Origin: Fimbriimonadaceae bacterium
Lineage (GTDB): Bacteria > Armatimonadota > Fimbriimonadia > Fimbriimonadales > Fimbriimonadaceae
Length of the DNA stretch: 64,000 nucleotides
NCBI GenBank assembly: GCA_019187105.1
Contig: JABAQM010000001.1
Coordinates: 620,001-684,000 of the forward strand
Direction: 5' to 3'
The notes beneath the pieces are model-generated. The model saw only the letters and a list, made by a program, of their open reading frames with translations, did no database searches and was not told where the DNA came from. A program made the position numbers and the translations under genes. Positions 8,440 to 16,941 of this stretch are shown one piece after another. Numbering within the stretch: position 1 is the first letter of the stretch; each line of letters starts with the position of its first letter.

Positions 8440-8513
8440 CACGAGATTTGGCGTGGTGCACTGAACGAGGCTTCACGAGGAGGAGGACCCAAATCCGCCA
8501 TAATTTGAATTCA

Positions 8514-10373
8514 ATGGCCCAGGACATCACCCGCATTGTCGCCACCGACTGCGGCTCGACCACCACCAAGGCAATCCTCATCGAGCGCAACGACGCCGGC
8601 GAGTACCGTCTCGTCGCTCGTGGCGAGGCGCCCACGACCGTCGAGAAGCCGTTCGAGGACGTCACCGTCGGCGTGCTCAACGCGGTGACCGAACTGGAAG
8701 AGCTCACCGAGCATGCCGTTCCCGAGGGCTTCCCCAAGGCACGCCGCAACCTCATGAAAGGGGGCCAGGTCTGGCGTCGCCTGAAAGAAGGCACCGAGCT
8801 TGAGCCCAAGCCCGGCGGCAACGACAGTTCGGACCTCTATGTCAGCACCAGTTCGGCAGGGGGTGGCCTGCAAATGATGGTGGCGGGTGTCGTGAAGGCG
8901 ATGTCGGCAGAATCGGCGGAGCGCGCGGCCCTGGGCGCCGGTGCAATCCTGATGGATACCCTCGCGATCGACGACGGCCGAAAAGAATACGAGAAAGTCG
9001 ACCGGTTGCGACAGCTTCGGCCAGACATTATCCTGATGTCGGGCGGAACCGATGGCGGCACGAAAAGCCACCTGATCGAAATGGCGGAGGTCATTCGTCG
9101 CGCCGATCCCAAGCCTCGGTTCGGCGATATGAAGCTACCGGTGATTTACGCCGGCAACAAGGATGCTCGGCCGGAGGTCGGCGAGGTTCTTGGTACGAGC
9201 ATTGAGCTGCAGATCGTCGACAACCTGCGTCCGACGCTGGATAAGGAAAACCTCGCTCCCGCACGCGAAGAGATCCATGAAATGTTCCTCGAGCACGTGA
9301 TGCAGCAGGCGCCCGGCTACAGCAAGCTGCTCGAGTGGACGAGCGAAGAAATCATGGCGACGCCGAACGCGGTTGGCAAGTTGCTGAAGGAATACGCCAT
9401 CAACGAGGGGATCAACATCCTCGGCGTGGATATCGGCGGCGCGACGACCGACGTCTTCTCCGTCTTTATGAACCCCCAGGGCGAGCGGATCTATAACCGC
9501 ACGGTCAGCGCGAACTTGGGCATGAGCTATTCGATCTGCAACGTGCTGAAGGAGACCGGCATCGAGAACATTGCCCGCTGGCTGCCCTTCAGCATCGACC
9601 CGTTTGAGGTCCGCAACCGGCTTCGCAACAAAATGATCCGGCCGACCACGATTCCGCAGACCTATGAGGATCTGCTGGTGGAGCATGCGGTCGCGCGGGA
9701 AGCCTTGCGGCTTGCCTTCATCCACCACAAGTCGCTGGCCCGGAATCTAACCGGCGTGCAATCGGAGAGCAACATCGACCGGCTGTTCAAGCAGGAGGAC
9801 ACCGGTCAGACGCTCGTCCAGATGATGCTTCTGGACATGATCATCGGCTCGGGCGGCGTGCTCTCCCATGCCCCCCAGCGTGCGCAATCGGCGCTAATGA
9901 TGATGGACGCCTACGAACCGGAAGGCATCACGATGCTCACCGTCGACTCGATCTTCATGATGCCGCACCTCGGCGTGCTTTCGGAGCATTTCTTCGAAGC
10001 GGCAAGGCAGGTCTTCGAACACGACTGCATCGTTCAGTGCGGCCACTGCATCTCGCCGGTCGGCCTGGCCAAGCCGGGTGAGATTGCGGTTACGGTAAGC
10101 GGCGATGGGGTGAAGGAAGCGGTGCCGTTCGGCGCCATCAAGGTCATCCCATGCGGTCGCGGCGAATTCAAGACGCTAACCATCGAGCCGGGCAAGAACT
10201 TCGACGTCGGCGAGGGCAAGGGCAAATCGGTCCAGCGGAAGCTCGAAGGAGGAACTGTCGGCATAATGATCGATGCGCGCGGCCGACCCTTGCAGCTACC
10301 TTCCACCGACAGTGAGCGTATTGGCAAGCTGAAGGAGTGGCTGGCCGCGTTCGGCCTGCCACTCCCCAACTGA
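8514..10373 (+). CDS. glmL: GlmL/MutL-family ATPase (mutase-associated)
   Basis: 619-aa member of the GlmL/MutL family (TIGR01319/PF13941 type) of actin-fold (ASKHA) ATPases. Phosphate-binding loops are TDCGSTTTKA (about residues 11-20) and GVDIGGATTDV near 305; the conserved MSGGTDGGTKSHL and VQCGHCISPVG blocks are also present. In other bacteria the gene sits beside B12-dependent glutamate or ornithine mutases and is thought to protect or reactivate them. No mutase subunit is found in this window, so it is an orphan here. Start taken at the ATG at 8514, because the frame upstream is not protein-like; the AGGAGGAGG at 8478-8486 is too far away to be its ribosome-binding site. Confidence 0.85.
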   Translation: MAQDITRIVATDCGSTTTKAILIERNDAGEYRLVARGEAPTTVEKPFEDVTVGVLNAVTELEELTEHAVPEGFPKARRNLMKGGQVWRRLKEGTELEPKPGGNDSSDLYVSTSSAGGGLQMMVAGVVKAMSAESAERAALGAGAILMDTLAIDDGRKEYEKVDRLRQLRPDIILMSGGTDGGTKSHLIEMAEVIRRADPKPRFGDMKLPVIYAGNKDARPEVGEVLGTSIELQIVDNLRPTLDKENLAPAREEIHEMFLEHVMQQAPGYSKLLEWTSEEIMATPNAVGKLLKEYAINEGINILGVDIGGATTDVFSVFMNPQGERIYNRTVSANLGMSYSICNVLKETGIENIARWLPFSIDPFEVRNRLRNKMIRPTTIPQTYEDLLVEHAVAREALRLAFIHHKSLARNLTGVQSESNIDRLFKQEDTGQTLVQMMLLDMIIGSGGVLSHAPQRAQSALMMMDAYEPEGITMLTVDSIFMMPHLGVLSEHFFEAARQVFEHDCIVQCGHCISPVGLAKPGEIAVTVSGDGVKEAVPFGAIKVIPCGRGEFKTLTIEPGKNFDVGEGKGKSVQRKLEGGTVGIMIDARGRPLQLPSTDSERIGKLKEWLAAFGLPLPN

Positions 10374-10388
10374 GGCTGTCAGGTTCCG

Positions 10389-11354
10389 CTATCGAACGCG
10401 GAAGCCGACTTCTTTCTGCGTCGAGCCGTCGGGCGAAACCACGGTCATCCGATAGCTGCCGTTCGGCAGGCTAAGCTTGGTGCTCCACCGCCGATTTTGG
10501 ACGCTTACCGAAGTCCGTGTGACCTGTTCAGCGCCACGAAACACCGTGAGCATCACCGAGCTCGAATTCGATCGGCCGGAGACGGTCACGCTCGGACCAT
10601 CGACGGTCGCCCCGTTGCGGGGAGCGGTGATGGCGATCGATCCACCCACCGTGCTGCCAGTCGCGATCGGTCGGCGGTCGTCCCAGTCGTTCCAGTTCCA
10701 GCGTTCGCCGTTCTGGCCCCAGCTTCCATTCGCTCGCTGAACGCTGAACCGGACTTCGTCGCCGGTCTCCCAGCCGCCGCGCGAAGCGACCACTCGGAAG
10801 TTGCCGGCGGGAAGATTGAGCCGGGTTACCCACCGGCCATTCATATTGGGGTGGATCGTCGTGCTGGAACGCTCACGGCCACGGCGGTCGAAGACGGTGA
10901 GCTCAAACGGCTCACGTCCATCGGCCCATCCCGAGAAGGTGACGTTGCGGCTCTGGACGTTCTCATACCACCGAGGTCGCTCGATGCGAACGTCGGCGCT
11001 CTGGCTTTCCGGTGAGCGTATCCAGTCAGAATTTGAATTGAGGTTCGTACCATCGGCAAAGTCGATCTGCGCATCCCTCGTGGTGAGGTTGTTGCGATGG
11101 ACTTTGATGGTAAAGGTAAAGGGCATGCCGCCCCACCCGTTGTTCCGGGAGGCGACTCCACGGCCTTGGACCCTTGCTTCGGAGAGAGATAAGAAGGATT
11201 CTCTTACATCCGTGAAGTAAACGCGAGTCCATTGGGTTTCATCGCGTATTAAGCTGCTAATAGAGTTTTGTGCGGAATCTGTGACGCGACTAGCTATCGC
11301 CGAAGCGATGGCAAGCATCGTCAAGAGAGCCACCGTTAGTAAGCGGTATCTCAT
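10389..11354 (-). CDS. Secreted protein with Ig-like domains, unknown function
   Basis: 321 aa. A signal peptide (MRYRLLTVALLTMLAIASAIAS) precedes two or three beta-rich modules. The last (SIAITAPRNGATVDGPSVTVSGRSN to the C-terminus) looks like a bacterial Ig-like domain; an earlier one contains FSGWADGREPFELTVFDRRG. No catalytic motif is seen. ATG at 11354 preferred over 11375 because the signal peptide starts there. Probably a cell-surface or periplasmic binding or structural protein. Confidence 0.65.
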   Translation of the reverse strand: MRYRLLTVALLTMLAIASAIASRVTDSAQNSISSLIRDETQWTRVYFTDVRESFLSLSEARVQGRGVASRNNGWGGMPFTFTIKVHRNNLTTRDAQIDFADGTNLNSNSDWIRSPESQSADVRIERPRWYENVQSRNVTFSGWADGREPFELTVFDRRGRERSSTTIHPNMNGRWVTRLNLPAGNFRVVASRGGWETGDEVRFSVQRANGSWGQNGERWNWNDWDDRRPIATGSTVGGSIAITAPRNGATVDGPSVTVSGRSNSSSVMLTVFRGAEQVTRTSVSVQNRRWSTKLSLPNGSYRMTVVSPDGSTQKEVGFRVR

Positions 11355-11553
11355 GCCGACATTATGCCAACGCAAAGGCTGAAACCCGCGCTACGTTTAC
11401 GCTCTTTCTACGGCACAGCCTGCACAATCTTACAGCTTGTTGACGTCAACACGGCTGATAAACGATCTACCCACGATTCTGCGGCTTCTCTCAATTGTTT
11501 GCATTCCCATATTGCATACAAGCCGCGATCCCCGCCATACAATAGGGTCTCAG

Positions 11554-12366
11554 TTATCTATTTTTTTCGATCTTACCAGTAGCCAGGTAGGCGATCCCAA
11601 TCAGCCAGTGGGTGTTTAAACAGCAGCAGGGAATGATTCCCAGGTACCACCAAGGTGAACGCCTCCGGCCGAGTAGATCGGCACTCATCCACACGATCCA
11701 TAGGAAGCGATTGGCAAGGTCGAGGACCTGGAGCCACGATGGAACCGCCCGCTCGATGCTCTCAAAGTATTTGGCGCTAAACACCTCGCCGCCGGACTCC
11801 ATCGCAACCGGCAAGACGGCGACAAGAGTAACGATAAACAACGCCAGCCCCAGCAGGGTTAGGAACCACCCCACCATCGGCCATGTCGTACCGAGCCCCT
11901 CGATCCAGGACGGGCGGGGAGTTGGCGACGGACTGTCGAACTGGAACGCCTCGCCAACAATCGGCGGAGATGATACCTGCGGCGGCGTTTCCGCCATAGT
12001 TGGCGCCACCGACTCCGATTCGAGCAGCTTGAGAAGCTGCTGACTGGCAGAGTGAGTGGGATCACTGGCGAGTGCGGCTGCGACCTGCTCCGCGGCCTCC
12101 CGCTTTTGCCCCACCCGGTAGAGGTGGGTTGCGAGGTTGTAGCGGGCCCTCGCGCTGTCGGGAGCACAGAGGACGGCATTGCGGAGAGCGGATATGGCAT
12201 CGGGGTCATTGCCAAGCGTCGCGTGGGCGATGCCCAGCAGGAGATAGCCGTCCGCATTATCAGGATCGCCCTGCAATAGCTCTCTGGCGAGCAGCAACGC
12301 CCTCTCCGGGTCGCTGGCTTGAAGGGCGGCTGACGCCGATTGAATGATTTCGGAACGGTTATCCAT
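11554..12366 (-). CDS. TPR protein with C-terminal membrane segments
   Basis: 270 aa. The N-terminal 110 residues form three TPR-like units (ALLLARELLQGDPDNADGY, ALRNAVLCAPDSARARYNLA, AAEQVAAALASDPTHSA). A Pro/Ser-rich linker follows, then a strong membrane helix (MVGWFLTLLGLALFIVTLVAVL) and a further hydrophobic segment near the C-terminus with a CCC run. It is likely an inner-membrane protein with a cytoplasmic TPR domain. ATG at 12366 used. It is divergent from livJ, sharing a 107-base promoter region. Confidence 0.7.
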   Translation of the reverse strand: MDNRSEIIQSASAALQASDPERALLLARELLQGDPDNADGYLLLGIAHATLGNDPDAISALRNAVLCAPDSARARYNLATHLYRVGQKREAAEQVAAALASDPTHSASQQLLKLLESESVAPTMAETPPQVSSPPIVGEAFQFDSPSPTPRPSWIEGLGTTWPMVGWFLTLLGLALFIVTLVAVLPVAMESGGEVFSAKYFESIERAVPSWLQVLDLANRFLWIVWMSADLLGRRRSPWWYLGIIPCCCLNTHWLIGIAYLATGKIEKNR

Positions 12367-12429
12367 TGTGAGTTCGCGGGGAAGGAACGCGGAGAGCTTC
12401 GGTTTTCTGTATACTTCACCAGTCACGAA

Positions 12430-12448
12430 CCAGGCTTGCGATGCCTGG
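12430..12448 (+). promoter_or_regulatory. Leader hairpin upstream of livJ
   Basis: CCAGGC (12430-12435) pairs with GCCTGG (12443-12448) across a 7-nt loop, ending 9 bases before the AGGAGG ribosome-binding site of livJ. A TATACT hexamer at 12410-12415 could be the -10 element; no clear -35 is seen. A role in control is possible but unproven. Confidence 0.3.
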
Positions 12449-12473
12449 CTGCAAACAGGAGGTGTTTAGGGTG

Positions 12474-13751
12474 ATGCAATTTTCAAGCAAGCGGCTACAG
12501 ATTACAGCCGTCATGGCACTGGCTGCCCTCTTTAGCGTCGTCGGCTGCAAGCCGGAGGAACCGGCAAGCGGCGGCACGACGAGTACAACTTCGACAACCG
12601 AGAACTCGTCCGGAACGTCCGCTCCCGCCGCGCGCAAGATGCCGACGGCGGAAGGCAATTCCGCGACTGGCGATACGCTCAAGCTTGGCCTTGTCGCGAG
12701 CCTCAACGGCGACCAGAAACCGTGGGGCGAGGACAGCGAGCGCGGAGCACGTCTGGCGGTTGAGGAATTCAATGCCGCCGGTGGCGCCAATGGCAAGAAC
12801 GTCGAGCTTCTGGTCGGGGATTCCAACTCGCAGCCCGAAGCCGGCAAAAGCGCAGCCGAAAAGCTAATCGCCGATGGCTCGCTTGGTCTGATTGGCGAGG
12901 TCGCAAGCGGCATTACCATCCAGATGGCCAAGACCGCTTTCGATAAGGGTGTGCCCGTTGTCGCCATTGGCGCGACCAAGAACGAAGTCACCGACGAAGG
13001 CGCCCACGTCTTTCGCGTCTGCTATACCGATGCCTTCCAGGGTCCGGTGATGGCGGAGTTCGCCTACAAGGAGTGCGGCAAGCGGAAGATGGCGATCATG
13101 ACCGATAAGAAGCTGCCTTACTCGACCGGTCTCACCGAAACTTTCAAGGCCCACTTCCTGAAGCTCGGCGGCGAGATCGTGGCTGAGGAGTTCTATGAGC
13201 AGGGCCAGTCGCAATTCAGCGCACAGCTCACGAACCTCAAGGCCAAGAATCCGGATGGCATCTTCCTCAGCGGCTACTTCCCAGAAGTCGGCCCGATTTG
13301 CAAGCAAGCCAAGGAACAAGGCCTCAACACCCAGTTCTTTGGTGGCGACGGCTGGGACAGCCTCGAAATCATCAACACCGGTGGCGAAGCGATCATCGGC
13401 GGGTTCTTCTGCAACCACTACAACAACCGGGATAACAAGCCCGAAGTGAAGAACTTCCTCGACAAGTGGAAGGCGAAGTACGGCAAGGAGCCGGGCACCA
13501 CCATGGGTGCGCTGAGCTATGACGCCACCAAGCTGATGTGCGAGGCTCTAAAGCGAGCGACTGCTCCCAATTCGAAGGCGCTGATCGAGGCTATCGAAGC
13601 CACCGAGAACTTCAAGGGAGTTTCCGGCGACGTCACGCTAAAGGGCATGGGAGGCAACCCGCCGAAGCGGGCCCTCGTCGTCGAAGTCAAGCCGCTGCCG
13701 GAAGGCTTTGTCTTCAGAAAGGCCTACGAAGCCTCAGACATCACAAAGTAA
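12474..13751 (+). CDS. livJ: Branched-chain amino-acid ABC transporter substrate-binding lipoprotein
   Basis: 425 aa. A lipoprotein signal (ALFSVVGC, Cys25) and a Ser/Thr-rich tether precede a type I periplasmic binding fold of the Liv family (Peripla_BP_6): KLGLVASLNGDQKPWGEDSERGARLAVEEFNAAGG, then IGEVASGITIQMAKTAF. It captures leucine/isoleucine/valine or a related amide in the periplasm and delivers it to LivHM. It is the first gene of livJHMG. AGGAGG stands upstream; the ATG at 12474 is used, but the GTG at 12471 has slightly better spacing. Confidence 0.92.
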   Translation: MQFSSKRLQITAVMALAALFSVVGCKPEEPASGGTTSTTSTTENSSGTSAPAARKMPTAEGNSATGDTLKLGLVASLNGDQKPWGEDSERGARLAVEEFNAAGGANGKNVELLVGDSNSQPEAGKSAAEKLIADGSLGLIGEVASGITIQMAKTAFDKGVPVVAIGATKNEVTDEGAHVFRVCYTDAFQGPVMAEFAYKECGKRKMAIMTDKKLPYSTGLTETFKAHFLKLGGEIVAEEFYEQGQSQFSAQLTNLKAKNPDGIFLSGYFPEVGPICKQAKEQGLNTQFFGGDGWDSLEIINTGGEAIIGGFFCNHYNNRDNKPEVKNFLDKWKAKYGKEPGTTMGALSYDATKLMCEALKRATAPNSKALIEAIEATENFKGVSGDVTLKGMGGNPPKRALVVEVKPLPEGFVFRKAYEASDITK

Positions 13752-13758
13752 GTCCGGC

Positions 13759-14931
13759 ATGCACCTCGCTGAATCGCTCTTGGCAGGGTTGAACTTTTCA
13801 ACTCTGCCAAGTCAGTTGGTAAACGGCCTCCTGTTGGGCGCCATCTATGCCCTGATCGCTCTGGGCTACACGATGGTCTATGGCGTCCTCCGCCTCATCA
13901 ACTTTGCCCACGGCGAGGTTTACATGCTGGGCGCTTATAGCGCCCTCTTCACATCGTGGTACCTCGGGTTTGAAAGCGGCAAGACAAACAACCTGACGAC
14001 CAGCCCACTGAATCTGATCGTCATGCTGCTGGCCGCGATGGTCATCTGTGCCCTCGTGGGCGTTGTTATCGAGCTGTTCGCCTATCGACCGATGCGCAAC
14101 CAGCCGCGTATCGCATCGCTGATCACCGCGATCGGCGTCTCCCTGTTTCTGCAGTACGGGGGTGCGCTCTTCTTGCCCAACGATCCGCCCCGCGCGATCA
14201 ACGAGCAGATCAACCCTTACCGGGGATCCATGAGCGTCACCCTCAAGGATGCCGCGAAAGAGGTCACGGCACCCCTCGCCGCTGCAAAAGTCGAACTTGC
14301 TGAGGCGGACTCCAAATATGCGGATCAGCTGAAGAACGAAGCCGACCAATTCAATCTCTCGCCGGCCGGCGTCGAGCTGCGCGACAAGAAGTTCGTAGCC
14401 GAACGCAAGGTCAACGAGTTGCAGGGCAAAGCCAATGCCCAGAGCGTCAGCCTTACCGTTCCAAAAGGGCAGCTCATCATGCTGGGTGCGAGTGTGGTAC
14501 TCATGCTCCTGCTGCGTCAGCTTGTCTTAAAGACAGCCACCGGTCGGGCGATGCGCGCGGTATCTCACGACTTCGATTCGGCATCTCTCATGGGGGTCAA
14601 CGTCGGCAGGGTTATCGTCATCACCTTTGTCATCGGATCCGCCCTTGCCGGGGCCGCAGCCATGATGACCGCCACGTTTATGGGCACGCCGGTATCCGCT
14701 CGCTATGGCGTGCTTCCCGGCATCAAGGCGTTTGTGGCAGCAGTCTTGGGTGGCATCGGCAATATCCCTGGTGCTGTTCTTGGCGGCATTCTCATGGGCG
14801 TGGCTGAGACGGTTGTTATTTGGTCCGGCTATGGCGGCTACAAAGATGCCGTTGCATTCGTGATCCTCATTGGTGTTCTGCTCTTTAAACCAACCGGCCT
14901 GATGGGCTCGGCGAAGATGGAGAAGGTTTGA
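13759..14931 (+). CDS. livH: Branched-chain amino-acid ABC permease LivH with inserted loop
   Basis: 390-aa inner-membrane permease. The start (QLVNGLLLGAIYALIALGYTMVYGVLRLINFAHGEVYMLGAY) and end (GIKAFVAAVLGGIGNIPGAVLGG) are classic LivH. Usual length is about 290-310 residues; here a charged, helical insert of about 70 residues lies at roughly 155-230 (KEVTAPLAAAKVELAEADSKY...), in what should be the loop between the two halves of the membrane domain. ATG at 13759 is 7 bases after the livJ stop codon. It overlaps livM in TGATG. Confidence 0.9.
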   Translation: MHLAESLLAGLNFSTLPSQLVNGLLLGAIYALIALGYTMVYGVLRLINFAHGEVYMLGAYSALFTSWYLGFESGKTNNLTTSPLNLIVMLLAAMVICALVGVVIELFAYRPMRNQPRIASLITAIGVSLFLQYGGALFLPNDPPRAINEQINPYRGSMSVTLKDAAKEVTAPLAAAKVELAEADSKYADQLKNEADQFNLSPAGVELRDKKFVAERKVNELQGKANAQSVSLTVPKGQLIMLGASVVLMLLLRQLVLKTATGRAMRAVSHDFDSASLMGVNVGRVIVITFVIGSALAGAAAMMTATFMGTPVSARYGVLPGIKAFVAAVLGGIGNIPGAVLGGILMGVAETVVIWSGYGGYKDAVAFVILIGVLLFKPTGLMGSAKMEKV

Positions 14932-16139
14932 TGTTCTGGATCATCCGTCTCCTTTCCATTGCCGCTGCGATCGGCGGATGCTTCCTTATCGAGAAGCTGG
15001 CGCTAGGGATGGACACCTATTCCCAGCGGCTGATCGTTCTCGCCGGACTCTATGTGACGCTCTCCGTCAGCCTGAACCTCATCAACGGCATCACCGGCCA
15101 ATTTTCAATCGGTCACGCGGCCTTCTATCAAGTGGGTGCGTATACGGCCGCGTATTTCACGGTCACGTTCTTCAAAACCCAATCCCTTTCCCTGATGCCG
15201 TGGATGATCCTGATGATGGTGGTCGGTGCGATCGGGGCGGCGGTGGCCGGCTTTGTCGTGGGATTGCCGTCGCTGCGACTGAGGGGCGACTATCTGGCGA
15301 TCGTGACCCTCGGCTTTGGCGAGATCATCCGTATTGTCACCCAAAACATCGAGAACATCGGCAATACGAAAATCGGCGGCGCCTATGGCATGAATGTGGA
15401 GCCAAAGGCCCAGTTCATCTGGCTGGTCTGGCTGCTCGCAATCATTTGCATCGCCGTCTGCCGCAACTTGCTCCGAACGGCCCATGGGCTCCCCTTCCTC
15501 GCCGTCCGCGAGGATGAGATCGCATCGTCGGCGATGGGGGTCAACACCGCCCGGATCAAGGTCACCGCATTCGTGATCGGCTCGGCCTTCGCCGGAGCCG
15601 CAGGAGCCCTATTCGCCCACAACGAAGGTTTCATCAGCCCGGCGACCTTTCCAATGGACCTCAGCTTTATCGTACTCACCATGGTCGTTCTCGGAGGAAC
15701 GGGTTCGATCACGGGCTCGGTTGGAGCGGGTCTGCTCCTGTTCTACTTCCCCGAGTGGCTGCGCGGCCTGAAGGATGCCCAGGGCGGTCCCTTAACTATC
15801 ACCGGCAACTGGATCGTAGCGGCCATGGTTGCCGCGATCGGCATGATCGCCGCCATCAAGTGGATTAGCGACCACTACCATGGGACCAAGGCGACCAGGG
15901 CAGCCTTCTATGTTGGAGCGGTTGCGGGAGCGGTGCTTTTGCAGTTCCTGCTTTCCATGCTGTTGGCTAACGTCAGCGGTCTAGCTTCTGCCACTTATGA
16001 GGTGCAGAAGCTGCGCATGATCATTTTCGCACTCATGCTGATCTTCCTGATGCTCGTCCGACCCCAGGGCGTCTTTGGACACCACGAATTCTCGTGGAAC
16101 CTCTTCCGTTCGCATCGACCACGGGAGGCATCCGCCTGA
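14931..16139 (+). CDS. livM: Branched-chain amino-acid ABC permease LivM
   Basis: 402-aa inner-membrane permease paired with LivH. Family hallmarks are LNLINGITGQFSIGHAAFYQVGAYTAAY, LRLRGDYLAIVTLGFGEIIRI and VLGGTGSITGSVGAG. About ten hydrophobic segments are visible, with a C-terminal extension ending in VRPQGVFGHHEFSW. The start codon overlaps the livH stop (TGATG), so the two are translationally coupled. Confidence 0.92.
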   Translation: MFWIIRLLSIAAAIGGCFLIEKLALGMDTYSQRLIVLAGLYVTLSVSLNLINGITGQFSIGHAAFYQVGAYTAAYFTVTFFKTQSLSLMPWMILMMVVGAIGAAVAGFVVGLPSLRLRGDYLAIVTLGFGEIIRIVTQNIENIGNTKIGGAYGMNVEPKAQFIWLVWLLAIICIAVCRNLLRTAHGLPFLAVREDEIASSAMGVNTARIKVTAFVIGSAFAGAAGALFAHNEGFISPATFPMDLSFIVLTMVVLGGTGSITGSVGAGLLLFYFPEWLRGLKDAQGGPLTITGNWIVAAMVAAIGMIAAIKWISDHYHGTKATRAAFYVGAVAGAVLLQFLLSMLLANVSGLASATYEVQKLRMIIFALMLIFLMLVRPQGVFGHHEFSWNLFRSHRPREASA

Positions 16140-16900
16140 GCCTGCTCGTCCTCGATCATGCAACCATCAGGTTTGGCGGCCTGGTTGCCGTCAATGATGT
16201 GTCGTTCGCTTTGGAAAAGGGCGACCTCTTTGGCCTCATCGGGCCGAACGGCGCCGGCAAGACCACCTGCTTCAACTTGATCACAGGAGTCTATGAGCCC
16301 ACTTCAGGACTTATCCAGTTTCAGGGCAAACGGCTAAACGGCCTTCCCTGTCATAAGATCGCGGACATGGGAATCGCCCGCACCTTCCAAAACATCCGAT
16401 TGTTCCCTTCCCTCTCCGTGCTGGAAAACGTTGTGGTTGGACGGATGCTACGGTCCAAGACCAGCCTTGCCAGCGCGATGTGCTACCTTCCCTCGGCGAT
16501 TAATGAGACCAAGTCCATGCGCGATGAAGCGATGCATTACTTGGAGGTCCTTGACATCGCCGATGTCGCTCACGTTCGCAGTGCCGACCTTCCCTACGGC
16601 AAGCAGCGCCGGCTGGAAATCGCCCGCGCTCTTGCGACTCGGCCCGAGCTACTTCTCCTCGATGAGCCAGCCGCAGGAATGAACCCGCAGGAAAAGGAAG
16701 ACTTGCTTCTAACGGTGCGGCGGCTAAGGGACGAGTTTCATAAGACCGTCCTGGTTATCGAGCACGACATGAAGTTTGTTATGAACCTCTGCGAGCGCAT
16801 CGTCGTTCTCGATCGGGGGATAGAAATCGCCCAGGGCCCCCCTTCGGCGATACGAAACGACCCGAAAGTCATTGAGGCCTACTTGGGCGAAGCCGTTTAG
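16094..16900 (+). CDS. livG: Branched-chain amino-acid ABC ATPase LivG
   Basis: ABC ATPase of the LivG type. Walker A is GPNGAGKTT, the Q-loop region is ARTFQNIRLF, the signature is degenerate (LPYGKQRRLEIARAL in place of LSxGxQ), Walker B is LLLLDEPAAGMN and the H-switch is VIEHDM. The only usual start in this frame is GTG at 16094, which overlaps livM by 46 bases. A better-placed candidate is CTG at 16136 (CTGA overlap with the livM stop) with GGGAGG 8 bases upstream; this would begin right at the family's normal N-terminus. LivF, the usual second ATPase, does not follow; mgtE does. Confidence 0.9.
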   Translation: MEPLPFASTTGGIRLSLLVLDHATIRFGGLVAVNDVSFALEKGDLFGLIGPNGAGKTTCFNLITGVYEPTSGLIQFQGKRLNGLPCHKIADMGIARTFQNIRLFPSLSVLENVVVGRMLRSKTSLASAMCYLPSAINETKSMRDEAMHYLEVLDIADVAHVRSADLPYGKQRRLEIARALATRPELLLLDEPAAGMNPQEKEDLLLTVRRLRDEFHKTVLVIEHDMKFVMNLCERIVVLDRGIEIAQGPPSAIRNDPKVIEAYLGEAV

Positions 16901-16941
16901 CTCGTCCGGAACAGTAAACTCACGCAGGGTCAGGGAGGATC

